Positions 9,336-16,868 of a stretch of DNA of 64,000 nt are shown here, piece by piece. The position numbers and the translations under genes were made by a program. A model generated the notes under the pieces. It was not told where the DNA came from. It saw only the letters and a program-made list of their open reading frames with translations, and searched no databases. Source of the stretch: Paludibacteraceae bacterium (GTDB lineage Bacteria; Bacteroidota; Bacteroidia; Bacteroidales; Paludibacteraceae); assembly GCA_017391525.1 (NCBI GenBank), contig JAFOYE010000018.1, forward strand, positions 1 to 64,000, read 5' to 3'. Each line of letters opens with the position of its first letter. Within the stretch, counting starts at the first letter, position 1.

Positions 9336-10001
9336 TTACAAATGAACATTTTCCTTAATAATACCATCTTTGATTTCTATAACACGATCACTAATTTCAG
9401 CTAACTCTTTATCATGTGTTACGATGATGATAGTTTGTCCATATTGCTCTTGCATATGTTTCAATAGTCTATGCAATTCTTTCTTGTTTTCCTCATCCAA
9501 ACTACCACTTGGTTCATCTGCTAATATCACATCCGGAGCCATCATCAATGCACGAGCAGCTGCCACTCTTTGTTTCTCTCCACCGGATAACTCGTTGGGT
9601 TTATGGGTCAAGCGTTCGCCTAGTCCTAATTCTGTTAGCAATTCTGTAGCTCTTTTTTCTGCCTCCTTCCAATCCATACGACCTATCATGGCAGGCATCA
9701 TCACATTTTCCAATGCATTAAACTCAGGCAATAACTGGTGAAACTGAAAGATGAACCCAATATGTTTATTTCTAAACTCCGCTAACTCCTTCTCACTCAA
9801 TCCACTAACATCCATGCCGTTAATCTCCACCTTGCCGCTATTGGCTTTATCCAATGTACCTATGATTTGGAGTAGGGTAGTCTTACCGGCACCACTTTTG
9901 CCGATAATACTCACAATCTCCCCCTTTTGTATTTCCAGATTTACCCCTTTCAGCACTTCCAAACTGCCAAAAGATTTATGTATGTCTTTAACCCGTATCA
10001 T
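9336..10001 (-). CDS. lolD: LolD-like ABC transporter ATPase
   Basis: A 221-aa ABC ATPase of the LolD/MacB type. Walker A is GKSGAGKTT (about 34), the signature is LSGGEKQR (about 139), Walker B is VILADEPSG, and the H-loop is IVTHD. LolD powers release of lipoproteins from the inner membrane with LolC/E, which are not encoded in this window. An export role for this family is inferred from sequence type only. It lies 6 bp upstream of the GldB-like gene. Confidence 0.82.
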   Translation of the reverse strand: MIRVKDIHKSFGSLEVLKGVNLEIQKGEIVSIIGKSGAGKTTLLQIIGTLDKANSGKVEINGMDVSGLSEKELAEFRNKHIGFIFQFHQLLPEFNALENVMMPAMIGRMDWKEAEKRATELLTELGLGERLTHKPNELSGGEKQRVAAARALMMAPDVILADEPSGSLDEENKKELHRLLKHMQEQYGQTIIIVTHDKELAEISDRVIEIKDGIIKENVHL

Positions 10002-10034
10002 CTGTAATTATTTTTTACTCTTATCTCTCAACTC

Positions 10035-10535
10035 TTAACTCTTAACTCTCAACTCTCTATCACCATTCTCCAATACCTCAATCTCTACTGTCACCAAGTC
10101 ATCAGGCAGCAATGGCTCTATCATCTCTGCCCACTCAATAAAGCAGTAGTTTCCCGAATACAAATACTCCTCCGTACCCATATCCATCGCCTCTCTCAAG
10201 TCTTTAATACGGTAACAATCAAAGTGATAAACCTCGCCTTTAAACTTTAAACCTTCAACTTTCAACTCATCAGGGTGGCGATTAGCGTTGATTTCATACA
10301 CATTCACAATCGCAAAAGTAGGACTATTCACCACATCTTCCGTGCCCATTGATTCGCACAGGCACTTGATAAAGGTAGTCTTGCCCGCACCCATATTTCC
10401 GTTGAAGGCAAACACCCGTCTGTCCTTACATTTTGCTAAAATATCCGTTGCAGCCACTTCCTCTCCTTGTGCATTCAGCAAGTAGATACCTTTCTCAGCA
10501 TCTTTTTTTATCGTGTATTTCAAATTGTTTGCCAT
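10035..10535 (-). CDS. tsaE: tRNA t6A biosynthesis ATPase TsaE, with an insertion
   Basis: A 166-aa protein; Walker A is NMGAGKTTF and the typical NSPTFAIVN and VYHFDCYR blocks are present. TsaE supports TsaBD in making t6A37 of ANN-decoding tRNAs. I chose the ATG at 10535 rather than a TTG one codon upstream. Between VNVYE and VYHFD there are about 17 extra residues compared with the usual family; the DNA there (about 10234-10275) resembles intergenic repeat sequence (see findings). First gene of the nine-gene operon. Confidence 0.88.
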   Translation of the reverse strand: MANNLKYTIKKDAEKGIYLLNAQGEEVAATDILAKCKDRRVFAFNGNMGAGKTTFIKCLCESMGTEDVVNSPTFAIVNVYEINANRHPDELKVEGLKFKGEVYHFDCYRIKDLREAMDMGTEEYLYSGNYCFIEWAEMIEPLLPDDLVTVEIEVLENGDRELRVKS

Positions 10536-10621
10536 CAATAATAATTTTGGTTAATTTTGTATAATATTCTATAATTTTGGTAGTGTAAAAATTATTCCTT
10601 TTATTTTTGTTTTTGATTGCA

Positions 10622-10710
10622 AGCGACGCGTCGCTCATCCAACCAAAACAAAAATCCACCTTGAATTGACAATAATTGACATCAAAATTGACATTAATTG
10701 TCTTTAACAA
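10622..10710. repeat. Palindrome plus ATTGAC-box repeat, copy 1
   Basis: A 14-base perfect palindrome (agcgacgcgtcgct, 10622-10635) is followed by an AACCAAAACAAAA-like stretch and then four attgac/attgtc boxes spaced 10, 12 and 10 bp apart. A second copy with the same boxes but another palindrome lies at 13406-13493. It is in the leader between the promoter at 10724 and tsaE. Helical spacing suggests a multimer-bound operator, but that is inference. Confidence 0.75.
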
Positions 10711-10723
10711 AATAATTCCGCCG

Positions 10724-10731
10724 CAAAGTTA
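10724..10731 (-). promoter_or_regulatory. Bacteroidota -7 box (TAACTTTG) for the tsaE operon
   Basis: Reads TAACTTTG on the minus strand, with an A/T-rich upstream region. The resulting leader of about 180 nt would contain the ATTGAC-box repeat before tsaE. Confidence 0.5.
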
Positions 10732-10746
10732 CTATTTTTTTTTCAA

Positions 10747-11310
10747 TTACACAACTATTTCTGTTGCATACAAGTGATATTCCTCATTGAAGATAGTTAT
10801 CCCTCTCTGATACCCAAATCCTAGTCTCTGGTACAACTTTTTCGCCTTGTTTTCCGGCTCCACAGCCAATGTCACCACGCCAATCCCCTTTTCCTTTGCC
10901 ATCTCCTTCGCTTTTTCTATCAACGCCGTTCCCACGCCTTGATTTCTGTAGGGTAGGGACACCGCCAAGCTGTCAATATAGAACTCGCCGGCTTTTGCTT
11001 CATCTTCCATCTCATCCCAACCTTTACCAAAAGCCACATCAAACAGCCCCTTCAGCTGCGGATACATCTTATCCCTCTGCTCGCGATAATGTACTCCCTC
11101 TACTGCTATCATCATCCCCGCTCTTACGCCATCCACTTCGGCTATCCAAGTGTTCCTGTAACTATAATGCGTATCCTCTTGTCCACACACATCCTTTAGT
11201 ATCTTAATCCATTGATTATAAAGCGCTTCATCTTCCAACAAAAACGCGTAGTATATCCCTTCTGCAATATACTCCACATCTTCTATTGTTGCTCTTCTGA
11301 TCCTAATCAT
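10747..11310 (-). CDS. GNAT family N-acetyltransferase
   Basis: A 187-aa acetyltransferase. The acetyl-CoA loop is in RNQGVGTALIEKAKEMA (about 122-138), preceded by the strand FYIDSLAV and followed by the C-terminal strand KLYQRLGFGYQR. The acceptor substrate cannot be told from sequence. The ATG at 11310 gives the standard start of the fold (MIRIRRATIEDVE). It appears monocistronic, in a repeat-rich neighbourhood. Confidence 0.85.
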   Translation of the reverse strand: MIRIRRATIEDVEYIAEGIYYAFLLEDEALYNQWIKILKDVCGQEDTHYSYRNTWIAEVDGVRAGMMIAVEGVHYREQRDKMYPQLKGLFDVAFGKGWDEMEDEAKAGEFYIDSLAVSLPYRNQGVGTALIEKAKEMAKEKGIGVVTLAVEPENKAKKLYQRLGFGYQRGITIFNEEYHLYATEIVV

Positions 11311-11380
11311 ATTTTTTGGAATTTATACATCTGTTAACACTATCAAATTTTCTCGCCACATTCCCTTAGATTCAATGACT

Positions 11381-11500
11381 GAGCACGGAACGGCGGAAGG
11401 AATGGTGGTAATTTATTACGGAGTGCCTGGAAAAAAACGAGGTGTATGCGTGGAAAATAAGATTTATAAGATTTCTGCGCTAGGCGCAAGGAGCTCAATC
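11381..11500 (+). repeat. Dispersed intergenic repeat, copy A
   Basis: Shares with the stretch 52209-52301 (opposite strand) a near-continuous match of about 95 bases: ggtggtaat, attac, gag, a run of A, cgaggtg, gcgtgg, aagatttataagatttctg, then a short hairpin and caaggag. The hairpin is tgcgc-tag-gcgca here (11476-11488) and tgcc-gaa-ggca in the other copy, so the stem changed with pairing kept. A third, looser copy is at 14284-14371. Confidence 0.8.
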
Positions 11501-11606
11501 CCCATTCCCCGCACAAAATTACTACTTTTTCCTGATATTTGCAAATACCATCAATTCTCTTTCCTATTTCTTCCCGACCTATTCTCCCCTACTCTCTCTC
11601 GCTATC

Positions 11607-11672
11607 AATAACGGTTGATATACGGTACATATACGGTAGATACACGATAGATATACGTTAGATATGTATATA
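11607..11672. repeat. 11-bp tandem array
   Basis: Six consecutive units of exactly 11 bases: aataacggttg, atatacggtac, atatacggtag, atacacgatag, atatacgttag and atatgtatata. Arrays with the same 11-bp period but unrelated units are at 31515-31580 and 51420-51474. Confidence 0.85.
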
Positions 11673-11822
11673 TTTACCAAAGAAATACCAAATTAGTAAT
11701 GATTATCCCCTTTTTAATATTAAAAAAACACAAAATGCAACTATCTGTAAACCAGATGATTACAAATAATCTGGGGGGGGGTAAATTTCTTTCAAAAAAA
11801 TTTGCACATGTAATAAAAAAGC

Positions 11823-11830
11823 AGTACCTT
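11823..11830 (+). promoter_or_regulatory. Bacteroidota -7 box (TACCTTTG) for the outer-membrane protein
   Basis: TACCTTTG, with TTTGC about 20 bases upstream as the -33 element. Transcription would start near 11838, giving a leader of about 80 nt. The leader holds the complementary octamers aattctat (near 11854) and atagaatt (near 11907), the second close to the start codon. Confidence 0.75.
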
Positions 11831-11920
11831 TGCAAATGTATAAGAGAATGATCAATTCTATCATAAAAACGGAGTAAGCCGAAAATCCGAAGAAGAGTAG
11901 GCACAATAGAATTACAAATC

Positions 11921-12445
11921 ATGAAAAAAATTATTTTTAGCCTTCTTGCACTAATTTTTGCGACAGCAAGTATGGCACAAAACCATGAGATAGGTCTCGT
12001 TGTAGGTGGACTCAATGGTTTGAGCTACAAGAAACACATGAGTGAAAACTTTGCTATTCAAACTGATTTAGCAGTTGGTTTCCAAAGTACTCAACTCGGT
12101 ATTATGGGAGATGGTGATTATATCCCACTTCAAGCTGATATCTTTGATTTCATTCTTAATCCAAACTTCTTATATCATAAAGATTTGAAATATGGAATTT
12201 ATGCCGAGTTCGGTGGTGGTGTAAGTGCTGGTTTGATGCAAACCCTTCATACAGTCAATCCTGCTACCTTGGGTAAGTTTGGCATTAATGCCTTCGCTGG
12301 AGTAGGGTACAAGATGGACAATCTACCTCTTGCTTTTGGACTAGATTTCCGTCCTGGTTATGCCATGTCGATCAATGTACCAATGGAGCTACTCCTTAAT
12401 CAATTCGATTGGCACCTTGCAGCTAGCGTTCGCTATTGCTTCTAA
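11921..12445 (+). CDS. Small outer-membrane beta-barrel protein
   Basis: A 174-aa protein with a clear signal peptide (MKKIIFSLLALIFATASMAQ). The mature part has alternating hydrophobic/polar strands with many glycines and ends in VRYCF, a terminal aromatic as expected for Bam-inserted barrels. The size suits an eight-stranded barrel of the OmpW/OmpA type; the specific family and ligand are unknown. It has its own strong promoter and terminator, so it is likely monocistronic and well expressed. Confidence 0.75.
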   Translation: MKKIIFSLLALIFATASMAQNHEIGLVVGGLNGLSYKKHMSENFAIQTDLAVGFQSTQLGIMGDGDYIPLQADIFDFILNPNFLYHKDLKYGIYAEFGGGVSAGLMQTLHTVNPATLGKFGINAFAGVGYKMDNLPLAFGLDFRPGYAMSINVPMELLLNQFDWHLAASVRYCF

Positions 12446-12466
12446 TTTTAAATAGGTTTAGTAAAA

Positions 12467-12497
12467 TAAAAATGCACTCAATTCGAGTGCATTTTTT
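12467..12497. terminator. Bidirectional intrinsic terminator
   Basis: Stem atgcactc/gagtgcat with an aattc loop, A-tract before and T-tract after. It lies between the convergent barrel-protein gene and the sigma-factor operon. Confidence 0.85.
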
Positions 12498-12527
12498 TAT
12501 CATCAAATCACCTTTTATGGCAGTAAC

Positions 12528-12824
12528 TTATACCACCATCAACGCCGAAATAACACCCAAGATCGCCTCTAAATGGCTAAAAACTGCATATCCAACAGCC
12601 ACACTACCAGCACCACCAACCAGCAACCAACGTGCACCATCCATTCGCATGGCCAACCGCTCCATCATCGTATATCTTCGCAAACTCTCTTGTAACTCAC
12701 TACTAGGCGATGGCATAAGGTCAATCTGACGAATCATATCCGCCATAAACGCTTCATTATCTTTTACTTGCGGAGCACTTGCACGCAAGCGCTTACTTAT
12801 CTTGGTTTTTGTAGTTAGTATCAT
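12528..12824 (-). CDS. Small single-pass membrane protein, putative anti-sigma-like
   Basis: A 98-aa protein: a charged N-terminal part (residues 1-60, including MADMIRQIDLMP) and one C-terminal hydrophobic segment (about 66-98). It matches no family I can name. It lies 29 bp after the ECF sigma factor in the same direction; in Bacteroidales such small membrane proteins often follow ECF sigma genes and may restrain them. That role is context inference. Confidence 0.6.
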   Translation of the reverse strand: MILTTKTKISKRLRASAPQVKDNEAFMADMIRQIDLMPSPSSELQESLRRYTMMERLAMRMDGARWLLVGGAGSVAVGYAVFSHLEAILGVISALMVV

Positions 12825-12853
12825 TTTAGTCTTTGTTCTTGGTTCCTTGTTCC

Positions 12854-13348
12854 TTATTCTTTACTCAACATGGCCTTCAGCTTCTTCCTGGCTCGAAACA
12901 GAATCACCGCAACACTACCCTCTGATATTTCAGTAATCTTGCTAATCTCTCGAATACTCTTTTCCTCAAGATAATACAGTATCACCACGGCTTTCTCTTG
13001 CTTTGGTAGCTGGTTAATAGCCTGATATAGTGGCTCATAGCGAAATGCCGCATCTGTCTGTTCACTTGCTACTTCTGTATCTACATTTTCATAGTTCTCT
13101 ACTGCCACACGATGGGTATTCCAGTACTTATTCTGTTCGTTTAGGTATTCGTTGTATGCAATGCGAAACACCCATGTCTGCAAAGCCGATTTCTCTTCAA
13201 AAGTAGCACAATGCAAATAAGCCTTCACTATCGCTTCCTGTGCCAGATCGTTTGCCAGTTCTTCATCACCATGAGTCAGCACAAGCAGGAACCGCCTAAG
13301 GGATTCCTGCAAGCCGCCAATGGCGGAAATAAACTGCTGCTTATCCAT
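12854..13348 (-). CDS. ECF-type RNA polymerase sigma factor
   Basis: A 164-aa sigma-70 family protein. Region 2 (ANDLAQEAIVKAY, about 38-50) and region 4 with its helix-turn-helix (AVVILYYLEEKSIREISKITEISEGSVAVILFRARKKL, about 119-157) are visible; region 3 is absent, as in ECF factors. It should redirect RNA polymerase to a stress or envelope regulon. A small membrane protein gene follows it and a DUF6249-like membrane protein gene lies upstream. Confidence 0.88.
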   Translation of the reverse strand: MDKQQFISAIGGLQESLRRFLLVLTHGDEELANDLAQEAIVKAYLHCATFEEKSALQTWVFRIAYNEYLNEQNKYWNTHRVAVENYENVDTEVASEQTDAAFRYEPLYQAINQLPKQEKAVVILYYLEEKSIREISKITEISEGSVAVILFRARKKLKAMLSKE

Positions 13349-13405
13349 AAATGATGAAAAACAAGTGATCTAATCTCGAAAATTCTTCATTTTGTTTGGG
13401 TTACC

Positions 13406-13493
13406 AATGCGCTTAGCGCATTCCTCTAACCTAAACAAAAGATATCCTGAATTGACGATAATTGACATTAAAATTGACAATAATTGTCTTTAA
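13406..13493. repeat. Palindrome plus ATTGAC-box repeat, copy 2
   Basis: Begins with the hairpin aatgcgc-tta-gcgcatt (13406-13422), then CTCTAACCTAAACAAAA, then four attgac/attgtc boxes at 10-, 12- and 10-bp spacing. Same layout as 10622-10710, but the palindrome is different. It lies upstream of the ECF sigma gene on the same side as copy 1 relative to tsaE. Confidence 0.75.
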
Positions 13494-13515
13494 TAGAAAG
13501 TCAGACAAACGCAGT

Positions 13516-13971
13516 TTACTCTTTTTCTGCAAGTTCTTTTTCCTCTTTCTCAATCTCCTTCTTGAGATAATTCTTTGACACAAAGAACATCACCAAGAAT
13601 GCCACACCAATAGTCAGGAGCAAACCACCTATAACAACCGCCTGATTCACTGTAGCAAACACTCCATAGAGCAACACAAACAATCCTACCAGTGATGATA
13701 AAGTACCATACTCCAAATGTTTCAACACTGCCATTTTGGTGGTCTTCTTCTTGCTATCAGACTCATTCAACATCTCAGCCATTGCCTTGAAGTCAATGTT
13801 TGCACCTTCACTCTTCTCAATCATCTGAGAGATAAGTTTACTATGCTCCTCCACTTTGTGACGGCGGTTTTTGAGATACATATTTACACCCGTCAAGATA
13901 ATTGCTGGTATTCCACCAAAAAGTAACAACACTCCAACAATAGGAACTAACCCAAGCATAAATTCTTCCAT
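13516..13971 (-). CDS. DUF6249-like membrane protein
   Basis: A 151-aa protein with an N-terminal hydrophobic segment (about 5-30), a charged cytoplasmic stretch (RRHKVEEHSKLISQMIEK) and two more membrane segments (about 91-108 and 112-132), ending in a charged Lys/Glu helix. The layout resembles DUF6249 proteins that accompany ECF sigma factors in Bacteroidales. No function can be given. Confidence 0.6.
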   Translation of the reverse strand: MEEFMLGLVPIVGVLLLFGGIPAIILTGVNMYLKNRRHKVEEHSKLISQMIEKSEGANIDFKAMAEMLNESDSKKKTTKMAVLKHLEYGTLSSLVGLFVLLYGVFATVNQAVVIGGLLLTIGVAFLVMFFVSKNYLKKEIEKEEKELAEKE

Positions 13972-14432
13972 AAAATAAAATTTAGTAAGTTTAACAAATC
14001 GTTCTCCGTCGCTTCTCTGCGACTACACCCATTAGACAAATGAGAAAAAGAAAATATTACAAACGACTGTTATTTTTTTTACTTTGTCGTTTACCGCTAC
14101 ATTTACTTAAGATTCAGCGGTTGCGTTTTGGGATGTTCCTTTAATCGGGGCCCCCACGAGCTTCAACGGGGTCCCCGAAAAAGCAAATAGCTTTTTGGGG
14201 TGCATTGTGAGCGAGTGGGGAGAGGAAGAACGACGGCAACCTCAACGAACAGAGTGAGTTCTTTGTTGCAAGTTCGTTCTGACGAGGAGCGGTGGCAATT
14301 TATCACGGAGTGCTTTGATAATAAGATTTATATAAGATTTCGTGAGCATAGCGAGCAGGAGGTAATAAATTCCTTCAAAAACACATCATTTTGCCTGTGT
14401 CGTTCCACGTATTCGTGAAAAATATCCAATTC
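13972..14432. other. Gene-free gap rich in hairpins
   Basis: No coding region seen. Contains the dispersed repeat copy B (14108-14371), a strong hairpin near 14175-14203 (ccccgaaaaagc, loop aaat, agctttttgggg), and short inverted repeats such as gaac-n-gttc near 14247. Confidence 0.6.
14108..14371 (+). repeat. Dispersed intergenic repeat, copy B
   Basis: Its left end (gattcagcggttgcgttttg, then ggatgt, from about 14110) is nearly identical to the reverse complement of 52312-52342. Its right end (gcggtggcaatt, cacggagtgc, aagattta-ta-taagattt) matches copies A (11381-11500) and C. The middle, about 150 bases with other hairpins, is specific to this copy. Confidence 0.7.
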
Positions 14433-16250
14433 TCAGGGCGTTATTTTGCCATTAAAATGCTCGTAAATCTTTGTCCCTGAGCGAGTTCCGAGCAAATCAA
14501 TCCATTCTTCCAATTTCGCGCTTCTAGCACGCGCCACGGAGCCAAAGCGTTGCAGTATCTTTTGCTTTGTAACTGAGCCAACTCCCTGAATATCATCTAG
14601 TTCGCTCTTTGTTTGAGCCTTGCTACGTTTCTTTTTATGGTAGCTGATAGCAAATCTGTGTACCTCATCTTGTATTTCTACCAACAACCGAAACACTTCA
14701 TCCGTTACTTTCATTCCAAACTCCTGAACTGGGTCACCATAGAGTAGGGTATTTGTTCTATGTTTATTATCTTTCTTCAATCCCGCTATTGGAATTTGCA
14801 ATCCCAACTCTTCATACACTACCTCCTTAATGGCACTCATCTGTCCTAATCCGCCATCGGCAATAATCAAGTCGGGTAGGGCACTTCCTTCTTCCACTAG
14901 ACGACTATATCTCCTCCTTACTACCTCGCGCATACTTGCGTAGTCATCGGGACCAACTACCGTCTTTATCTCATACTTCTTATACTCGCTCTTGCATGCG
15001 CGTGCTTTCTTAAACACTACGCAACCCGCTACCGCATTACTACCTTGCGTATTCGAGTTATCAAAACTATCAATCCACATCGGTAGGGTAGGCAGACCCA
15101 ACAAACTTTGTAATCCACCCAAGATACGCGCAGCCCGCTGGTCTGGATTCAACTTATCTTCCTGATGAATTCGGTCTTTCTTGTACTGCTTCACATTCTG
15201 CATGGCCAAATCCAGGAGTTTCTTTTTATCTCCTCCCAAAGCGATATTCACATGCAAATTTTCATTAATTATCTCTGGAATAAACGGAACAATTACCTCT
15301 TTTGTCGTACTTCCCAATTGCTCTCGCAATTCGTAAATACCCATCGCCAAAATCTCTTCTCTAGTCTCGTCTAGCTGCTTCTTATACTCAATCGTCTGCC
15401 CCTGTACAATACTTCCGTTATGCACATGCAGCATACTGATATACACATTTTGTCCCATTTCATCATATCCAAACACGTCTACATCACCTGCATGAGAATT
15501 GGTAATGACCGTTTTACTCTTGAAATTCTCGATCAATTCGAGCTTTTCTTTCAATCGTCCAGCCTCTTCATATCGCATAGACATGGCGGCTTCCATCATC
15601 TCTGCCTCTATTTGCTTACTGATCTCTTGCGCATCACCCTTGATGATCTTGCGAGCCGATTCTATATATTCCAAATACTTCTCTCGGCTTACTTTACCCT
15701 CACATATACCACAGCAATTACCCAGATGATACTTCAAGCACACGCGATATTTCCCCATTTCAACGCTGCTTTTATTCATTTGCATCGCGCATGTGCGAAT
15801 AGGGTAGAGCTTATGTATTAGTTCCAAAACCAAGTCCAATGTATATCCAAAAGTATAAGGACCATAGTAATCTCCTAGGCCTTTAATTATCTTCCGAGTC
15901 TTAAAGATTCGTGGATAATCTTCTCTCGTTATACAGATGCTAGGATAACTCTTCCCGTCTTTTAGTAAGATATTATAGTGTGGTTGATACTGTTTTATCA
16001 GGTTATTTTCTAATAAAAACGCATCTTGCTCGCTCTGCACAACCACATATTTAATATCTGCAATGCTTTTCACTAGCAGTTTAGTCTTATATCTATCCTG
16101 CTCTTTATGGAAATAACTGCTAACTCGCTTCTTCAAACTCTTAGCTTTACCCACGTATATTACTTCCCCTATCTCATTGAGATATTGGTACACTCCGGGT
16201 TCATCAGGTAGTCGCTGAAGAATATCCTGTATATGCGGATTTTTGGACAC
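14433..16250 (-). CDS. uvrC: Excinuclease ABC subunit C
   Basis: A 605-aa protein with the full UvrC plan: GIY-YIG nuclease (EPGVYQYL to EVIYVGKAKSLKKR, residues 17-42), UVR motif for UvrB (about 207-235), RNase H-like second nuclease, and a C-terminal helix-hairpin-helix (DDIQGVGSVTKQKIL). It makes the two incisions in nucleotide excision repair. The start is GTG: an in-frame stop lies just upstream and no nearby ATG fits. Confidence 0.95.
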   Translation of the reverse strand: MSKNPHIQDILQRLPDEPGVYQYLNEIGEVIYVGKAKSLKKRVSSYFHKEQDRYKTKLLVKSIADIKYVVVQSEQDAFLLENNLIKQYQPHYNILLKDGKSYPSICITREDYPRIFKTRKIIKGLGDYYGPYTFGYTLDLVLELIHKLYPIRTCAMQMNKSSVEMGKYRVCLKYHLGNCCGICEGKVSREKYLEYIESARKIIKGDAQEISKQIEAEMMEAAMSMRYEEAGRLKEKLELIENFKSKTVITNSHAGDVDVFGYDEMGQNVYISMLHVHNGSIVQGQTIEYKKQLDETREEILAMGIYELREQLGSTTKEVIVPFIPEIINENLHVNIALGGDKKKLLDLAMQNVKQYKKDRIHQEDKLNPDQRAARILGGLQSLLGLPTLPMWIDSFDNSNTQGSNAVAGCVVFKKARACKSEYKKYEIKTVVGPDDYASMREVVRRRYSRLVEEGSALPDLIIADGGLGQMSAIKEVVYEELGLQIPIAGLKKDNKHRTNTLLYGDPVQEFGMKVTDEVFRLLVEIQDEVHRFAISYHKKKRSKAQTKSELDDIQGVGSVTKQKILQRFGSVARARSAKLEEWIDLLGTRSGTKIYEHFNGKITP

Positions 16251-16282
16251 GATTGATTAAAATCCGATGGATACGAATAAAA

Positions 16283-16807
16283 TTAGCAATTCAATAGACT
16301 GCTGATCTCTACATCGTCTCCAATAGCTTTTCTTCCATTCAAGAAGTCAAGCTCAATAATAAAGTTGATATATACCTTCTTTACACCAAATTTCCTTACT
16401 AATTCCAATGCTGCGGCCATTGATCCACCTGTTGCTAGCAAATCATCATGAAGCAATACAACGTCGTTTTCGTTCAATGCATCTGCATGAATCTGAATGG
16501 TATCCACTCCATATTCTTTTGAATAACTTACTTCAATAGTCTCTGCTGGCAATTTGCCTGGTTTACGAACAGGTACAAAACCAGCTCCCAGATCCATTGC
16601 TACAGCAGGACCAAGTATAAATCCTCTAGATTCAATACCAACTACTTTAGTAATACCGTATGCACGATACAAATTAACAATCTCATCTTTCATCCATTTT
16701 AAATACTCTGGATTACTCAATACTGTAGTAATGTCTTTAAAAATAATTCCTGGTACAGGAAAATCCTTTACATCGCGAATAGCCGCGAGCACTTCTTCGT
16801 GTTTCAT
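16283..16807 (-). CDS. apt: Adenine phosphoribosyltransferase
   Basis: A 174-aa type I phosphoribosyltransferase. The family start IRDVKDFPVPGIIFKDITTVL and the PRPP loop VVLLHDDLLATGGSM (about 114-128) are intact. It salvages adenine to AMP. It is 32 bp from uvrC and 61 bp after mnmG on the same strand. Confidence 0.94.
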   Translation of the reverse strand: MKHEEVLAAIRDVKDFPVPGIIFKDITTVLSNPEYLKWMKDEIVNLYRAYGITKVVGIESRGFILGPAVAMDLGAGFVPVRKPGKLPAETIEVSYSKEYGVDTIQIHADALNENDVVLLHDDLLATGGSMAAALELVRKFGVKKVYINFIIELDFLNGRKAIGDDVEISSLLNC

Positions 16808-16868
16808 TTTTTATGTTATTTATTTTTTTGCGAATGTTCCACGTGAAACATTGTTGTGTGTAGTATGT

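Larger units (their letters stand above)
11311..11920. other. Gene-free gap with repeats and two promoters
   Basis: It holds, from left to right, a dispersed repeat (11381-11500), a possible minus-strand promoter CAAAATTA near 11514 for the acetyltransferase, an 11-bp tandem array (11607-11672), a G-run (11773-11780) and the plus-strand promoter of the outer-membrane protein. No convincing coding region was found. Confidence 0.7.

Noticed and set aside
10495..10710. 71-codon minus-strand frame over the tsaE start
   Set aside because: It overlaps tsaE and the ATTGAC-box repeat and has a non-protein-like composition.
11375..11611. 78-codon plus-strand open frame
   Set aside because: It is made of the dispersed repeat copy A and the following low-complexity stretch; the other copies do not keep the frame.
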